Both the position numbers and the translations under genes were made by a program. DNA of 64,000 nt, from the NCBI RefSeq assembly GCF_001531445.1, contig NZ_LQYA01000203.1, positions 34,509 to 98,508 of the forward strand, read 5' to 3'. The DNA comes from Sporosarcina koreensis (GTDB lineage: Bacteria > Bacillota > Bacilli > Bacillales_A > Planococcaceae). Below are positions 18,710-27,239 of this stretch, one piece after another (within the stretch, counting starts at the first letter, position 1; each line of letters starts with the position of its first letter). Below the pieces are notes generated by a model that saw only the letters and a list, made by a program, of their open reading frames with translations, had not been told where the DNA came from and made no database searches.

Positions 18710-18823
18710 AACTATCCAACGGACTCTGAAAAAAGTCGAATCTACATAACCTTTCCAAATGCAATTCTATTATTTCGCTATTTACTGTAAACTAAAATGA
18801 ATAATAGTCGAGGGGGATTGCAC

Positions 18824-19333
18824 ATGAGAATCAGAGAAGCGGTGGAAGGCGATGAAGAAGGAATTGCTCGTGTTCACGTGGACAGCTGGAGGACAACTTA
18901 TAAAAATATTGTTCCAGAGTCCTATCTTCAACAAATGTCGTATGAGCAGCGTGCTGAAAATTGGCGCAGAGGTATTGGGAAAAATGCGTTATATGTTGCT
19001 GAGGATAAAAATGGTAAGATTGTCGGCTTTGCAACTGGGGGCAAAGAACGGACGGGCAACTATGATGCAGATGGAGAGTTATACGCAATTTATTTACTGC
19101 ATGAAGTTCAAGGCCAGGGAATTGGCAAGAAACTGACACAAGCAATTGCACAAAACCTGAAAACACAAGGATTTACCTCCATGCTCGTATGGGTGCTTGA
19201 ACGCAATCCATCAAAAGTATTCTATGAAACACTTGGCGCACAACCAATTGACACGACGATGATCGACATAGGGGGAGAGAAATTCAAGGAGATTGCTTAT
19301 TATTGGGGAAGTATAGAAGCGATAGGGGGATAA
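18824..19333 (+). CDS. GNAT-family N-acetyltransferase
   Basis: Acetyltransferase of 169 residues. ATG at 18824, placed after CGAGGGGG, begins the conserved MRIREAVEGDEEGIARVHVDSW opening; the ATG at 18797 overlaps no ribosome site. The acetyl-CoA loop is EVQGQGIGKKLTQAIA and the closing block is NPSKVFYETLGAQP. First of three genes (GNAT, hydrolase, kinase-like) packed 4-6 bases apart. Substrate unknown; the family covers small molecules and protein N-termini. Confidence 0.85.
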   Translation: MRIREAVEGDEEGIARVHVDSWRTTYKNIVPESYLQQMSYEQRAENWRRGIGKNALYVAEDKNGKIVGFATGGKERTGNYDADGELYAIYLLHEVQGQGIGKKLTQAIAQNLKTQGFTSMLVWVLERNPSKVFYETLGAQPIDTTMIDIGGEKFKEIAYYWGSIEAIGG

Positions 19334-19337
19334 GGGA

Positions 19338-20054
19338 GTGATTCTTCATACAAAAGTCCTCGGTGAGGGAGAACCGATAATCTTCTTGCATACCGGATTA
19401 CAAACAGGGGAAACCGATTTCGTATACCAACAAGAGTATTTTCAAAAGGGATATAAAGTTATTCTTCCTGACTTGCGGGCTCATGGTAAATCAAAAATTG
19501 AGCAAATTGATATCCATAGTTACTTTGAAGACACGGCCAATGATTTGTACGAAACAATGCTTCATTTACATATCCAACAGGCTCATATTGTAGGCTGTTC
19601 ATTAGGGGCGCTTGTCGGACTGTTATTCGCGAAGAGATTTCCAGAGTTCGTCACGAGCCTATCATTGTCGGGCATCATTCCTCAAAAACCTTCTAATTGG
19701 GATGAATTACGACAAGCTGACATGATAATGCAATACGGGATTCTTGAAAACGATGATGCAATGCAATACTTTGATTCGATTCATCAGTTGGACTGGAAAG
19801 ATTTTTTAACGAAATCATTTGAACAGGATTGGTATCCATTTCATGAAACTGGAAGCATAGAGGAGCTCCAATGCAGAACGCTGCTCATTGTCGGTGAAGC
19901 AAAGGGTCATGAAGTGCAGGGGGCAACGTTTTATCCGGAACAAAACGAGAAAGTCCATATTGCGGTCATTCCATTTGCAGGCCATCTAGTGCATAGTGAG
20001 CAAGCTGAACTTTACACAAACATACTCGAACTATTCTTTAATGAAAGAAGTTGA
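19338..20054 (+). CDS. Alpha/beta hydrolase
   Basis: Soluble alpha/beta hydrolase of 238 residues with a GTG start at 19338, four bases after the GNAT stop. The oxyanion region is IIFLHTGLQTG, the nucleophile elbow is GCSLGA with the serine at the centre, and the catalytic histidine is in PFAGHLVHSEQ near the C-terminus; the acid is likely in the VGEAKGHE area. Substrate unknown. Confidence 0.85.
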   Translation: MILHTKVLGEGEPIIFLHTGLQTGETDFVYQQEYFQKGYKVILPDLRAHGKSKIEQIDIHSYFEDTANDLYETMLHLHIQQAHIVGCSLGALVGLLFAKRFPEFVTSLSLSGIIPQKPSNWDELRQADMIMQYGILENDDAMQYFDSIHQLDWKDFLTKSFEQDWYPFHETGSIEELQCRTLLIVGEAKGHEVQGATFYPEQNEKVHIAVIPFAGHLVHSEQAELYTNILELFFNERS

Positions 20055-20060
20055 TCCAGA

Positions 20061-20993
20061 ATGAATATACCTGTTTCATTCCAAGAAAAAATCGTAAACT
20101 GTTTTGGTGAAACGGGGGAGGAGTGGCTGCAGTCACTGGAAGACAACGTAAACAGTATCGCGCATGATTGGGGATTGACACTGGAAAGCCCCGTCACGAA
20201 TCTTTCCTATAACTACGTCATTCACGTAATCGATTATAACAGCGACCCGTACATTTTGAAGATAGGCTTGCCAGGATTTGATTTTCAAAATGAAGTTCGG
20301 ACATTACAGCTCTACAATGGACAAGGTTGTGCAAAACTACTAAAAGCTGATGCTTCGCGGGGGGCTATGCTGCTTGAAAAGCTTCAACCCGGAACGATGC
20401 TTTGTGCAGAAACAGATGTAGTAGTTGTCATTCAAAACTTCTGCCATGTTTGGAAGGAGATTCGTTGTCCGTTGCCGACTGCTTATGATTTCCCAACAGT
20501 TTTAGACTGGGCGGCCGCATTTCCGAAGTATCAAAGCAATCACCCTAAAAACAACGGCCCAATTCCAAATGAATGGGTCAAGATGGCGGTTGACTACTTA
20601 CATGAGATCCATCAATCGTCAACGGAAATCGGATTACTGCACGGCGATTTACATCATGAAAACATTTTGTTTTCAAACGAGAGAGGCTGGCTCGCGATTG
20701 ACCCGAAAGGTGTTGCCGGCAGTCCGTACTTCGACGTCGTTTCATTCCTTATCAATCACCTGTTTACAAAGTCGAATCCCGAAGCATTGTTGAAGAAGCG
20801 AGTGGACCTGCTCAGTGAATCATTGGACTTGAATCGCGAAAAACTATTGAAATCTGCCGTTTCGATGTCGACTTTGTACGCTTGCTGGGGAATTGAAGAC
20901 AAAGACTCTAATTGGGATAAAACATATCAATGTGCAAAATGGTTCAAGGGATTATTAGAAGGAAATTACGCTTGTCATCACTTGGACGATTGA
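20061..20993 (+). CDS. Aminoglycoside/hydroxyurea phosphotransferase-like kinase
   Basis: Kinase-fold protein of 310 residues related to the APH(6)/hydroxyurea resistance family. The catalytic loop reads LLHGDLHHENILF, the metal-binding aspartate is in LAIDPKG and the activation segment region GSPYFDVVSF follows; the N-lobe contains the YILKIG lysine strand and ENEVR-like helix FQNEVRTLQLY. It lies 6 bases after the hydrolase. Chromosomal members of this family often have unknown natural substrates, so drug resistance should not be assumed. Confidence 0.82.
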   Translation: MNIPVSFQEKIVNCFGETGEEWLQSLEDNVNSIAHDWGLTLESPVTNLSYNYVIHVIDYNSDPYILKIGLPGFDFQNEVRTLQLYNGQGCAKLLKADASRGAMLLEKLQPGTMLCAETDVVVVIQNFCHVWKEIRCPLPTAYDFPTVLDWAAAFPKYQSNHPKNNGPIPNEWVKMAVDYLHEIHQSSTEIGLLHGDLHHENILFSNERGWLAIDPKGVAGSPYFDVVSFLINHLFTKSNPEALLKKRVDLLSESLDLNREKLLKSAVSMSTLYACWGIEDKDSNWDKTYQCAKWFKGLLEGNYACHHLDD

Positions 20994-20994
20994 A

Positions 20995-21020
20995 TCATTT
21001 CAAATCCTCCCGCATAACAT
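20995..21020 (+). promoter_or_regulatory. Possible sigma-E promoter of cotJ
   Basis: CATAACAT (21013-21020) is close to the sigma-E -10 box and TCATTTC (20995-21001) lies in the -35 position, 11 bases away, which is shorter than usual. cotJ is sigma-E-controlled in Bacillus subtilis. Confidence 0.3.
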
Positions 21021-21040
21021 AGCTTGAGGAGTGATGAGAT

Positions 21041-21259
21041 TTGGAACGACCGTCATACCGGGGAAGCTACGAACCTTACAATTCCCCTCTTGACCCGTGT
21101 CCGCCCATTAGGGTGAAGACGTTTGTGTTGCCACCTCAACTGTTCATTGGTTTTCAACCGCCAGGACTTCCGCAGTTCACGCCTGAGCAGGCTCTCCGCC
21201 ATGGAACACTTTGGCCGATACTTGCCGATGGATTCTCTCGCGAGGAGGGCATTTCGTGA
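21041..21259 (+). CDS. cotJA: Spore coat associated protein CotJA
   Basis: Small coat protein of 72 residues, first of the cotJABC operon. TTG at 21041 has GAGGAG nine bases upstream. The family core is plain: SPLDPCPPI near residue 16, then PPQLFIGFQPPGLPQFTP and ALRHGTLWPIL. The stop TGA overlaps the GTG start of cotJB. CotJA and CotJC interact in the developing spore in Bacillus. Confidence 0.92.
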   Translation: MERPSYRGSYEPYNSPLDPCPPIRVKTFVLPPQLFIGFQPPGLPQFTPEQALRHGTLWPILADGFSREEGIS

Positions 21260-21522
21260 ATGCATTCGAAGAAGAACGTCAAATGATGATCCGCTTGCAG
21301 GAAGCCGATTTTGTCGTTGTCGAACTGACTTTATACACGAATACACATCCGACTGATGAAGAAGCATTGGACCAATGGAGGGAAGCTATTAAAGAGGCTG
21401 CCCGTCTTCGGCGCCAATATGAAAATCGATATGGACCCCTATCGCTCTATTCCATTCCTTCCGAACAGGCTATCGAGGCAGGCTGGCGCTGGAATCAACC
21501 ACCGTGGCCATGGCAACGGTGA
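21256..21522 (+). CDS. cotJB: Spore coat protein CotJB
   Basis: Coat protein of 88 residues. The GTG at 21256 overlaps the cotJA stop and follows GAGGAGGGC, so the earlier in-frame ATG at 21211, inside cotJA, is not used. Features are MIRLQEADFVVVELTLYTNTHPTDEEAL and the C-terminal YGPLSLYSIPS ending in a Trp/Pro-rich tail (WRWNQPPWPWQ). The middle gene of the cotJ set. Confidence 0.92.
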   Translation: MNAFEEERQMMIRLQEADFVVVELTLYTNTHPTDEEALDQWREAIKEAARLRRQYENRYGPLSLYSIPSEQAIEAGWRWNQPPWPWQR

Positions 21523-21536
21523 AAGGGGGAGATTGA

Positions 21537-22106
21537 ATGTGGGTCTATGAGAAAAAGCTTCTATATCCAGTAGAAGTGAGTACGTGCAATCCGAAATTGG
21601 CGAAGTATATGATGGAGCAATACGGAGGAGCTGACGGCGAGTTGGCTGCGGCTCTGCGCTATATGAATCAGCGGTATACTGTTCCTGATAAAGTGATCGG
21701 TGTGTTGAACGACATTGCCACTGAAGAGTTCTCTCATCTCGAAATGCTGGCAACAATGATTTATAAACTGACAAAGGATGCGTCACCACAGCAATTGGAA
21801 GAGGCCGGTTTAGGAGCGCATTTCGTCAACCACGGCCATGCACTCTTCTATGAAAATGCAGGCGGCGTTCCATTCACATCGACATATTTCCAAGCGAAAG
21901 GCGACCCGATTGCCGATTTATATGAGGATATTGCGGCGGAAGAAAAAGCGCGCGCGACGTATCAATGGCTCATCGACATTTCGGATGACCCGACATTGAA
22001 CGATTCACTCAAATTTCTGCGAGAACGGGAAAATGTCCATTCCTTACGTTTCCGGGAATCCGTTGTGATTTTAAAAGAAGAAAGAGATCGAAAAAAGATA
22101 TTCTAG
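21537..22106 (+). CDS. cotJC: CotJC, manganese catalase-type coat protein
   Basis: Ferritin-like manganese catalase family member of 189 residues, component of the spore coat. The start is ATG at 21537 behind GAAAGGGGGAG. Metal ligands lie in the paired helices: GADGELAAALRYMNQRY, TEEFSHLEMLATMI, then HGHALFYENAGG and AAEEKARATYQWLID. Last gene of cotJABC, followed by a terminator. Confidence 0.94.
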   Translation: MWVYEKKLLYPVEVSTCNPKLAKYMMEQYGGADGELAAALRYMNQRYTVPDKVIGVLNDIATEEFSHLEMLATMIYKLTKDASPQQLEEAGLGAHFVNHGHALFYENAGGVPFTSTYFQAKGDPIADLYEDIAAEEKARATYQWLIDISDDPTLNDSLKFLRERENVHSLRFRESVVILKEERDRKKIF

Positions 22107-22113
22107 AAATAAG

Positions 22114-22145
22114 ACCTGTGTCTCTTAGGAGATGCAGGTTTTTCA
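22114..22145 (+). terminator. Intrinsic terminator of cotJABC
   Basis: ACCTG-TG-TCTC (22114-22124) pairs with GAGA-TG-CAGGT (22129-22139) around a 4-base loop and runs into TTTTT. Confidence 0.8.
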
Positions 22146-22245
22146 TTTCCAAATAGGGTATTGAATAAGAAACTGAATCCTATTGCCATACTATCCGTAT
22201 GAATAGGAAGTGGCCATAACTAATCGTAAGAGGAAGGTGATCCAG

Positions 22246-23259
22246 ATGAGTCGACAATGGATGTCAGACGATGAGTTCGACAAAATATTTGATGAGAAAT
22301 CAGCTGAAATAAACGAACAACTGGAAAGCGAAATCCTGATTGCCATGATCGGTGACGTGAATGCCGGAAAATCATCGACGATCAATCGTCTAATGGGAGA
22401 CGACGTAGCACAAGTCGGCGCGAAGCCTGGTGAAACACAGGAAATTAAGAAATTTAGTTACAAGGATAAAATCATCTTTGTCGATACTCCGGGACTGGAT
22501 GATATCTACAGTGAACATTCCGATGAAACAATGAAATTTTATAAGCAGGCCGATCTGATTTTATTTTTCTTAAATGCTGCGGGGACGGTTTTGTCCGAAA
22601 CAGAGCTGAAATCTTTAAAGAGGATTGCGAAGGTGAATAAAGACCTTATTCTTGTTTTAAATAAAATCGATGCCGCTGACGACATACCGAGTCTCGTGAA
22701 GTATGTCCAGGACCATACAGGCTACGAATATCCGGTCACTCCGATTTCTTCACGGACCGGGGAAAATATAGGAATGCTGCAAAAAGAAGTGCTCACATTA
22801 TTGGAAGCCAAAAAAAAAGATATTTTAATGGCGGCAAACATGAATGATAAATCAGCAATCGCAAACCGGTGGATCCTCGCTGCAGGAGCATCCGCTGCCA
22901 CAATCGGAGCCGTACCGATTCCAGGGTCCGACTTTGTTCCGCTAACCGCATTACAAGTCAGTCTAATGTTGAAGCTATCGACGTTGTACGGAAAACCGAT
23001 AACGAAAGACAACGCCAAGGAATTGATCATCGCGACGATTGTCGGAAACATTGGAAAGACGGTTTTCAGGCAAATCGTGAAGTTTGTTCCCGGAGCAGGC
23101 ATGGTGGCGGGGGCAAGTGTTGCTGGCGGAATGACGATTGCTTTAGGACATGCCGTCAAATATGCGCATGAAAATGATATAGAACTCACTCCAAAATCAT
23201 TAAAACCGATCTATCAAATGTTCTTGAAAAAGACGAATAAAAAAGAAAAAGAAAAATGA
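22246..23259 (+). CDS. Membrane-associated Era/dynamin-like GTPase
   Basis: GTPase of 337 residues. ATG at 22246 follows GAGGAAGGTG. G-motifs are G1 GDVNAGKSS, G3 DTPG, and G4 NKID with G5 near SSRTGENI. The C-terminal 140 residues are a small-residue-rich, DUF697/YcjF-like helical region (AGASAATIGAVPIPGSD, VPGAGMVAGASVAGG) that probably touches the membrane, ending in a Lys-rich tail. Such proteins are linked to membrane or stress functions, but this one has no known role. It has no operon partner. Confidence 0.8.
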   Translation: MSRQWMSDDEFDKIFDEKSAEINEQLESEILIAMIGDVNAGKSSTINRLMGDDVAQVGAKPGETQEIKKFSYKDKIIFVDTPGLDDIYSEHSDETMKFYKQADLILFFLNAAGTVLSETELKSLKRIAKVNKDLILVLNKIDAADDIPSLVKYVQDHTGYEYPVTPISSRTGENIGMLQKEVLTLLEAKKKDILMAANMNDKSAIANRWILAAGASAATIGAVPIPGSDFVPLTALQVSLMLKLSTLYGKPITKDNAKELIIATIVGNIGKTVFRQIVKFVPGAGMVAGASVAGGMTIALGHAVKYAHENDIELTPKSLKPIYQMFLKKTNKKEKEK

Positions 23260-23495
23260 AGTGGTTGTAAGCTCGTTAAAAGCTTGATGCTATGAGATTA
23301 TAGCTTTCTTACTTGAGAAAGATAGACGGACATTTTCTATTTTAATCATGAAATAGAATGGTAGACTGGAACTATAACCAGTTAATACCTCTATCAATTT
23401 TATAAAATATGATTAATAATGTTTGTCGAGGGTATACGTATATGGGATGCATTACTCTCAATTATTTCGTACATCTCAGAGGAGGAAATTTATTT
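23260..23495 (+). promoter_or_regulatory. Long leader and promoter region of S-layer gene
   Basis: 236 bases without a gene. TTGAGA (23313-23318) and TCTATT (23336-23341) spaced by 17 bases form one candidate sigma-A promoter; further AT-rich -10-like boxes follow near 23400. Two small hairpins (CTGG/CCAG near 23367-23382 and GCTAT/ATAGC near 23289-23304) are present. Long untranslated leaders are common in S-layer genes and may stabilise their mRNA. The start codon has AGAGGAGG at 23478-23485. Confidence 0.4.
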
Positions 23496-26357
23496 ATGGG
23501 TAACAACCAACCAAAAAAATATCGTAATTTCATGATCGGTGCAGCTTCAGCAGCATTGGTCGCAACAGCAGTAGCACCAGTGGCTAGCGCGGCAGAGTTT
23601 TCCGACGTGAAAGGGAATACGCACGAACCAGCTATTAAAGCATTGGTAGAAACAGGAGTTATCAATGGCTATCCCGACGGTACATTCCAACCGAATAAAA
23701 CATTGACTCGTTCTGATGTTGTCAAAATGATGGGTAAATGGCTAGTATCACTAGACTATAAAATCCCGACAGATTACAAGACAAACCCGCGATTCAAAGA
23801 TCTTACATCTAAATCAAATGACGAACTCCTTAAATATGCTGCACTTGTAAAAGACAATGGCGTATTTAACGGTTACGAAGATGGAACACTCGGAGCAGGA
23901 AAAGATATTACACGTGAAAACATGGCGATCGTTCTTGTCAGAGCATACGACGCTATCCATAAAACCGATCTAGTAACACTAGTAAAAGAAAAAGAATTCA
24001 ACAAAGATGTAACAGATCTAGCAAAAGCGAAAGCAGAAGCTCGTCCTTACATCGATGTACTAGACTACTTCGATATCACGAACCCGATTGCACCGCAATT
24101 CAACCCGAAAAACACAACAACACGCGGTCAATTCGCTTCATTCCTCTACAAAACTTCTAATGTAAACGTAGAAGAAGAAGCAGACACAGAAGCACCAAAA
24201 CTAGTTTACACTGGCGAAAAAACACTTAACGTTGAATACGGCGCAGACTTTACACTTCCAGTTGTAACTGCAACTGACAACGTTGACGAAAAAGTCGAAG
24301 TCACTTCTGTTATCACAAACGAAGCTGGCGAAAGACTAACTGCCATCGACACAAAAGTCTATGGCACATACAAAGTGACATACAGCGCGGTTGACGAAGC
24401 AGGAAACAACGCTGAGGATTTAGTACTTACGGTTGTCGTTGCAGAGCCAACAAACCTTGAAGTTGCATCCGTTGAAGGAATCAACGCTACACAAGTTGAA
24501 GTGAAATTCAACCTTCCAGTTGATAAAGCAACTTTGTTTGCAGACGGTAAAAGCGGAGCGTTCAAAGCTAATGTCGTTTCACTAACATCACTTGACAATG
24601 TACGTCCAGGAGCTCTTACAGGCGAGTTGTCAACTGACGGTAAAACGTTGACAATCACAGCGGCTAACGTACTTTCTAAACGTTACGATGTCGTCATTGA
24701 CGGTTTGAAATCATACAACGGCAAAAACATTGTGAAGTATGAAGAAATGGTTACAATTGCGGCAGATAAAACGGCACCAACAGTCGTGAAAACCGAAAGA
24801 ACTTCTGCTAGCACATTCAAAGTAACTTTCTCTGAACCTCTTAAATCTCTTGGAGATGTTAGCTATAAACTAGCAAATGGTACAGCTGTTACAAGTTCTG
24901 CTAAAGGTGTTACAAACAACTTTAAAGCGGGAGCTAAAGAAGTAACATTCACTCTAGGTTCAGACGTTGCTGCTAACCAAGACGTGATTGCTACATTCAT
25001 TGGCACACAAGACCAAGCCGGCAACTTGATCTCACCGAATCCTACTACTGTCACTTTCCAAAAGGGCGACAAAGATGGAGTGAAACCAGTTGTAACATCT
25101 GTTACGCAAACTGGTGCGAAATCTTTTGCAATCAAATTCACTGAGGAGTTACAACAAGGTCCGACTGTAAAAGTTGGTGGCACAACAGCTTCAAAAGTGG
25201 AGAAAGATGCAAATGATCCAACTGTTTACAATGTAACTACTTCAGCTGTTCTTGATGAAGCGAAAACTGTTGAAATCAGTGGATTCATCGACCTTAGCGG
25301 CGAAGCGGGCGACACAGTTAGCAAAGTGGTAAGCTTTGTTAAGGATAGTAATGCTCCAAAAGTTGCTTCAAGCAAAGTCGTTGCGGATGAAACAAACGGA
25401 AAAGAATATCTTGAAATTACATTCGACAAGAATGTTGATTTAGGTAATGCTCCTACAGTAGACGGAGTTGGTTCGTATGTTAAAAATTACGTAACAACAC
25501 AAGTTACTGCTGAAAATCTTTCCGCTACTACTGTCGAATACAAAAACACTTCAAATAAGAAGGTTGTACGTGTTGAGCTTGATGCATTCCTTGGTTCTAC
25601 ATTTGATGTAGAAGGTGCAGTTTACACACTTGATTTGACATTTGCAAATATTACAAGCGAATCAGGAGTTATTGCTGACACAGCTAAAGTAACGTTTACT
25701 CGTGGTAAAGATAACACTCCTGCAAGCGATGCAATCGTTGGGGTAGAATCTGTTGTTCAAGATCCACAAGATAACAACAAGGTAAATGTCACATTTGATA
25801 AAGCGGTTGACGGAGCATCTGCGACGACTGCTGCTAATTATCAAATCGATGGTGCAGTAGTTGAATCTGTGAAATTAAATCCTGTTGCAGATGGTAAGCA
25901 AGTTGCAGTTCTTACATTGAAGCAAGATTCTAATAATTTTACAGGAACTCGCAACATCAACATTGCAAACGTGAAAGCACTAGGTTCAGCTAAAGTGATG
26001 GAGCCTTTCTTCACGAATACTGTATCACTTAAAGAGAATGTTGCACCAACAGTAGCATCTGCTAAATTAGTAGGAACAAATCAAGTGACTCTTACATTCT
26101 CTGAAGCTGTCACTACAACTTCAGGAACTAATGATTTTGACCTTCTAATCGGTGGAGCGACAGTTGCATCTAAAACGGCTGTAACAACTCCAGCACATAC
26201 AGACGGAGTTACTACTGTAACATTCACATTGGAAAACAACCTTTCTAATGCTGATTTAGAAAAGACGTTAGAGTTGAAAGTTAAAAACACCCTAACTATT
26301 AAAGACGCTTCTGGAAATAAACTGGCAATACCTGCGAATATCACTATTTCTAGATAA
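23496..26357 (+). CDS. S-layer protein with three SLH domains
   Basis: Surface-layer protein of 953 residues. ATG at 23496 follows AGAGGAGG; the frame upstream to 23409 is leader. The signal peptide ends at VASAAEF. Three SLH domains (about residues 29-80, 93-150 and 165-220; AEFSDV..., NPRFKDL..., ARPYIDVLD...) should anchor it to pyruvylated wall polymer. Next comes a bacterial Ig-like DUF5011 module (residues 230-315), then a series of SbsA/Big_5-type beta domains with repeating VKFNLPVD, VTFSEPLK, IKFTEELQ, ITFDKNVD and LTFSEAVT strands. Codon use is strongly biased (ACA, GTT, GAA, AAA), unlike neighbouring genes, as expected for very high expression. Confidence 0.93.
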   Translation: MGNNQPKKYRNFMIGAASAALVATAVAPVASAAEFSDVKGNTHEPAIKALVETGVINGYPDGTFQPNKTLTRSDVVKMMGKWLVSLDYKIPTDYKTNPRFKDLTSKSNDELLKYAALVKDNGVFNGYEDGTLGAGKDITRENMAIVLVRAYDAIHKTDLVTLVKEKEFNKDVTDLAKAKAEARPYIDVLDYFDITNPIAPQFNPKNTTTRGQFASFLYKTSNVNVEEEADTEAPKLVYTGEKTLNVEYGADFTLPVVTATDNVDEKVEVTSVITNEAGERLTAIDTKVYGTYKVTYSAVDEAGNNAEDLVLTVVVAEPTNLEVASVEGINATQVEVKFNLPVDKATLFADGKSGAFKANVVSLTSLDNVRPGALTGELSTDGKTLTITAANVLSKRYDVVIDGLKSYNGKNIVKYEEMVTIAADKTAPTVVKTERTSASTFKVTFSEPLKSLGDVSYKLANGTAVTSSAKGVTNNFKAGAKEVTFTLGSDVAANQDVIATFIGTQDQAGNLISPNPTTVTFQKGDKDGVKPVVTSVTQTGAKSFAIKFTEELQQGPTVKVGGTTASKVEKDANDPTVYNVTTSAVLDEAKTVEISGFIDLSGEAGDTVSKVVSFVKDSNAPKVASSKVVADETNGKEYLEITFDKNVDLGNAPTVDGVGSYVKNYVTTQVTAENLSATTVEYKNTSNKKVVRVELDAFLGSTFDVEGAVYTLDLTFANITSESGVIADTAKVTFTRGKDNTPASDAIVGVESVVQDPQDNNKVNVTFDKAVDGASATTAANYQIDGAVVESVKLNPVADGKQVAVLTLKQDSNNFTGTRNINIANVKALGSAKVMEPFFTNTVSLKENVAPTVASAKLVGTNQVTLTFSEAVTTTSGTNDFDLLIGGATVASKTAVTTPAHTDGVTTVTFTLENNLSNADLEKTLELKVKNTLTIKDASGNKLAIPANITISR

Positions 26358-26380
26358 TAGAAACGCATGATACTACGTAA

Positions 26381-26407
26381 ACCCCTTGGTTCAGCCAAGG
26401 GGTTTTC
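26381..26407 (+). terminator. Intrinsic terminator of S-layer gene
   Basis: ACCCCTTGG (26381-26389) pairs perfectly with CCAAGGGGT (26395-26403) around a 5-base loop, then TTTTC. Confidence 0.9.
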
Positions 26408-26415
26408 TGTATACT
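26386..26415 (+). promoter_or_regulatory. Possible promoter of aspartate dehydrogenase gene
   Basis: TTGGTT (26386-26391) and TATACT (26410-26415) are 18 bases apart, with the -35 inside the preceding terminator hairpin. Transcription would start near 26422, about 22 bases before the proposed start codon. Confidence 0.35.
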
Positions 26416-26443
26416 AAATTTAAAAGCAAAAGGACTGATCCCA

Positions 26444-27235
26444 ATCAAAATAGGTCTAATCGGAAAAGGAAACCTCGGCACATATCTCTTACAAAAAATA
26501 AACAAAGAACAACTCCTGCCCAATGTCAAAATCACCGCTATATTAGATGAACGAGAGAAAGCGAGAGTTGAGCTTCCTGCGTGCGCCGATACATACGATT
26601 GCCAAGCATTTCATGACATAACTTCATTCTTGCAATCTGACATTGATATCGTAGTCGAATGCTGCAACATCGAAGCGGCAAAAACATATGGACTTGGCGT
26701 CATCCAAAAGAAGGACTTGATGCTCATCAGTGTTGGAGCGTTCGCCGATTCTTCCTATGGCAAACGTTTAGAACAGGCGGCAGAAGAAAACGGACATCGA
26801 ATCTATTTGCCATCCGGTGCGATAGGCGGCTTGGATGTCCTGAAGGCGGCTAAATTGGCAGGCGGGCTTGAGTCCGTCGTGCTTACTACCAGAAAACCCG
26901 CTCACTCTTTAACTGCAGATAAAATTACTGTGGAGCAAACGCTGTTTGAAGGGCCAGCCCGTGACGCGATTGAACAATTCCCTAAAAATGCGAATGTCGC
27001 CATCGTATTGTCGTTGGCGGGTGTTGGAGTAGAGAAGACGCGTGTCCGTATCATTGCCGATCCAGCCATCAAGCAAAACATTCATCATATCACGGCAAAG
27101 GGTTCTTTCGGCGAATTCGATATGACCATCAAAAACAACCCGTCTCCGGACAATCCGAAGACGAGCCATATAACGGGTTCTAGTATTTTAGCGGCTCTTG
27201 CCAACTTGAATAGTGCAGTTGTAATAGGAACGTAA
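26444..27235 (+). CDS. nadX: Aspartate dehydrogenase (NadX type), ATC start proposed
   Basis: NAD(P)-dependent L-aspartate dehydrogenase, which can supply iminoaspartate for NAD synthesis. The coding frame, homologous throughout, begins at 26444 with ATC-AAA-ATA-GGT, exactly where family members begin M-K-I-G; AAAAGGA ends 9 bases before it. No ATG, GTG or TTG exists in frame before TTG 26630, which would delete the Rossmann motif GLIGKGNLG. CTG at 26435 is the only other candidate and abuts the ribosome site. Later motifs are LPSGAIGGLD, TTRKP and the KGSFGEFDM strand. 263 residues is full family length. Confidence 0.75.
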   Translation: MKIGLIGKGNLGTYLLQKINKEQLLPNVKITAILDEREKARVELPACADTYDCQAFHDITSFLQSDIDIVVECCNIEAAKTYGLGVIQKKDLMLISVGAFADSSYGKRLEQAAEENGHRIYLPSGAIGGLDVLKAAKLAGGLESVVLTTRKPAHSLTADKITVEQTLFEGPARDAIEQFPKNANVAIVLSLAGVGVEKTRVRIIADPAIKQNIHHITAKGSFGEFDMTIKNNPSPDNPKTSHITGSSILAALANLNSAVVIGT

Positions 27236-27239
27236 AAGT

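Noticed and set aside
18551..18790. 79-residue protein with heptad repeats as a gene
   Set aside because: No ribosome site, starts right after a terminator, and is made of the 21-bp array.
20061..20993. Acquired antibiotic resistance island
   Set aside because: Codon use and spacing fit neighbours, no mobile element is near, and chromosomal APH-like kinases are common in Bacillales.
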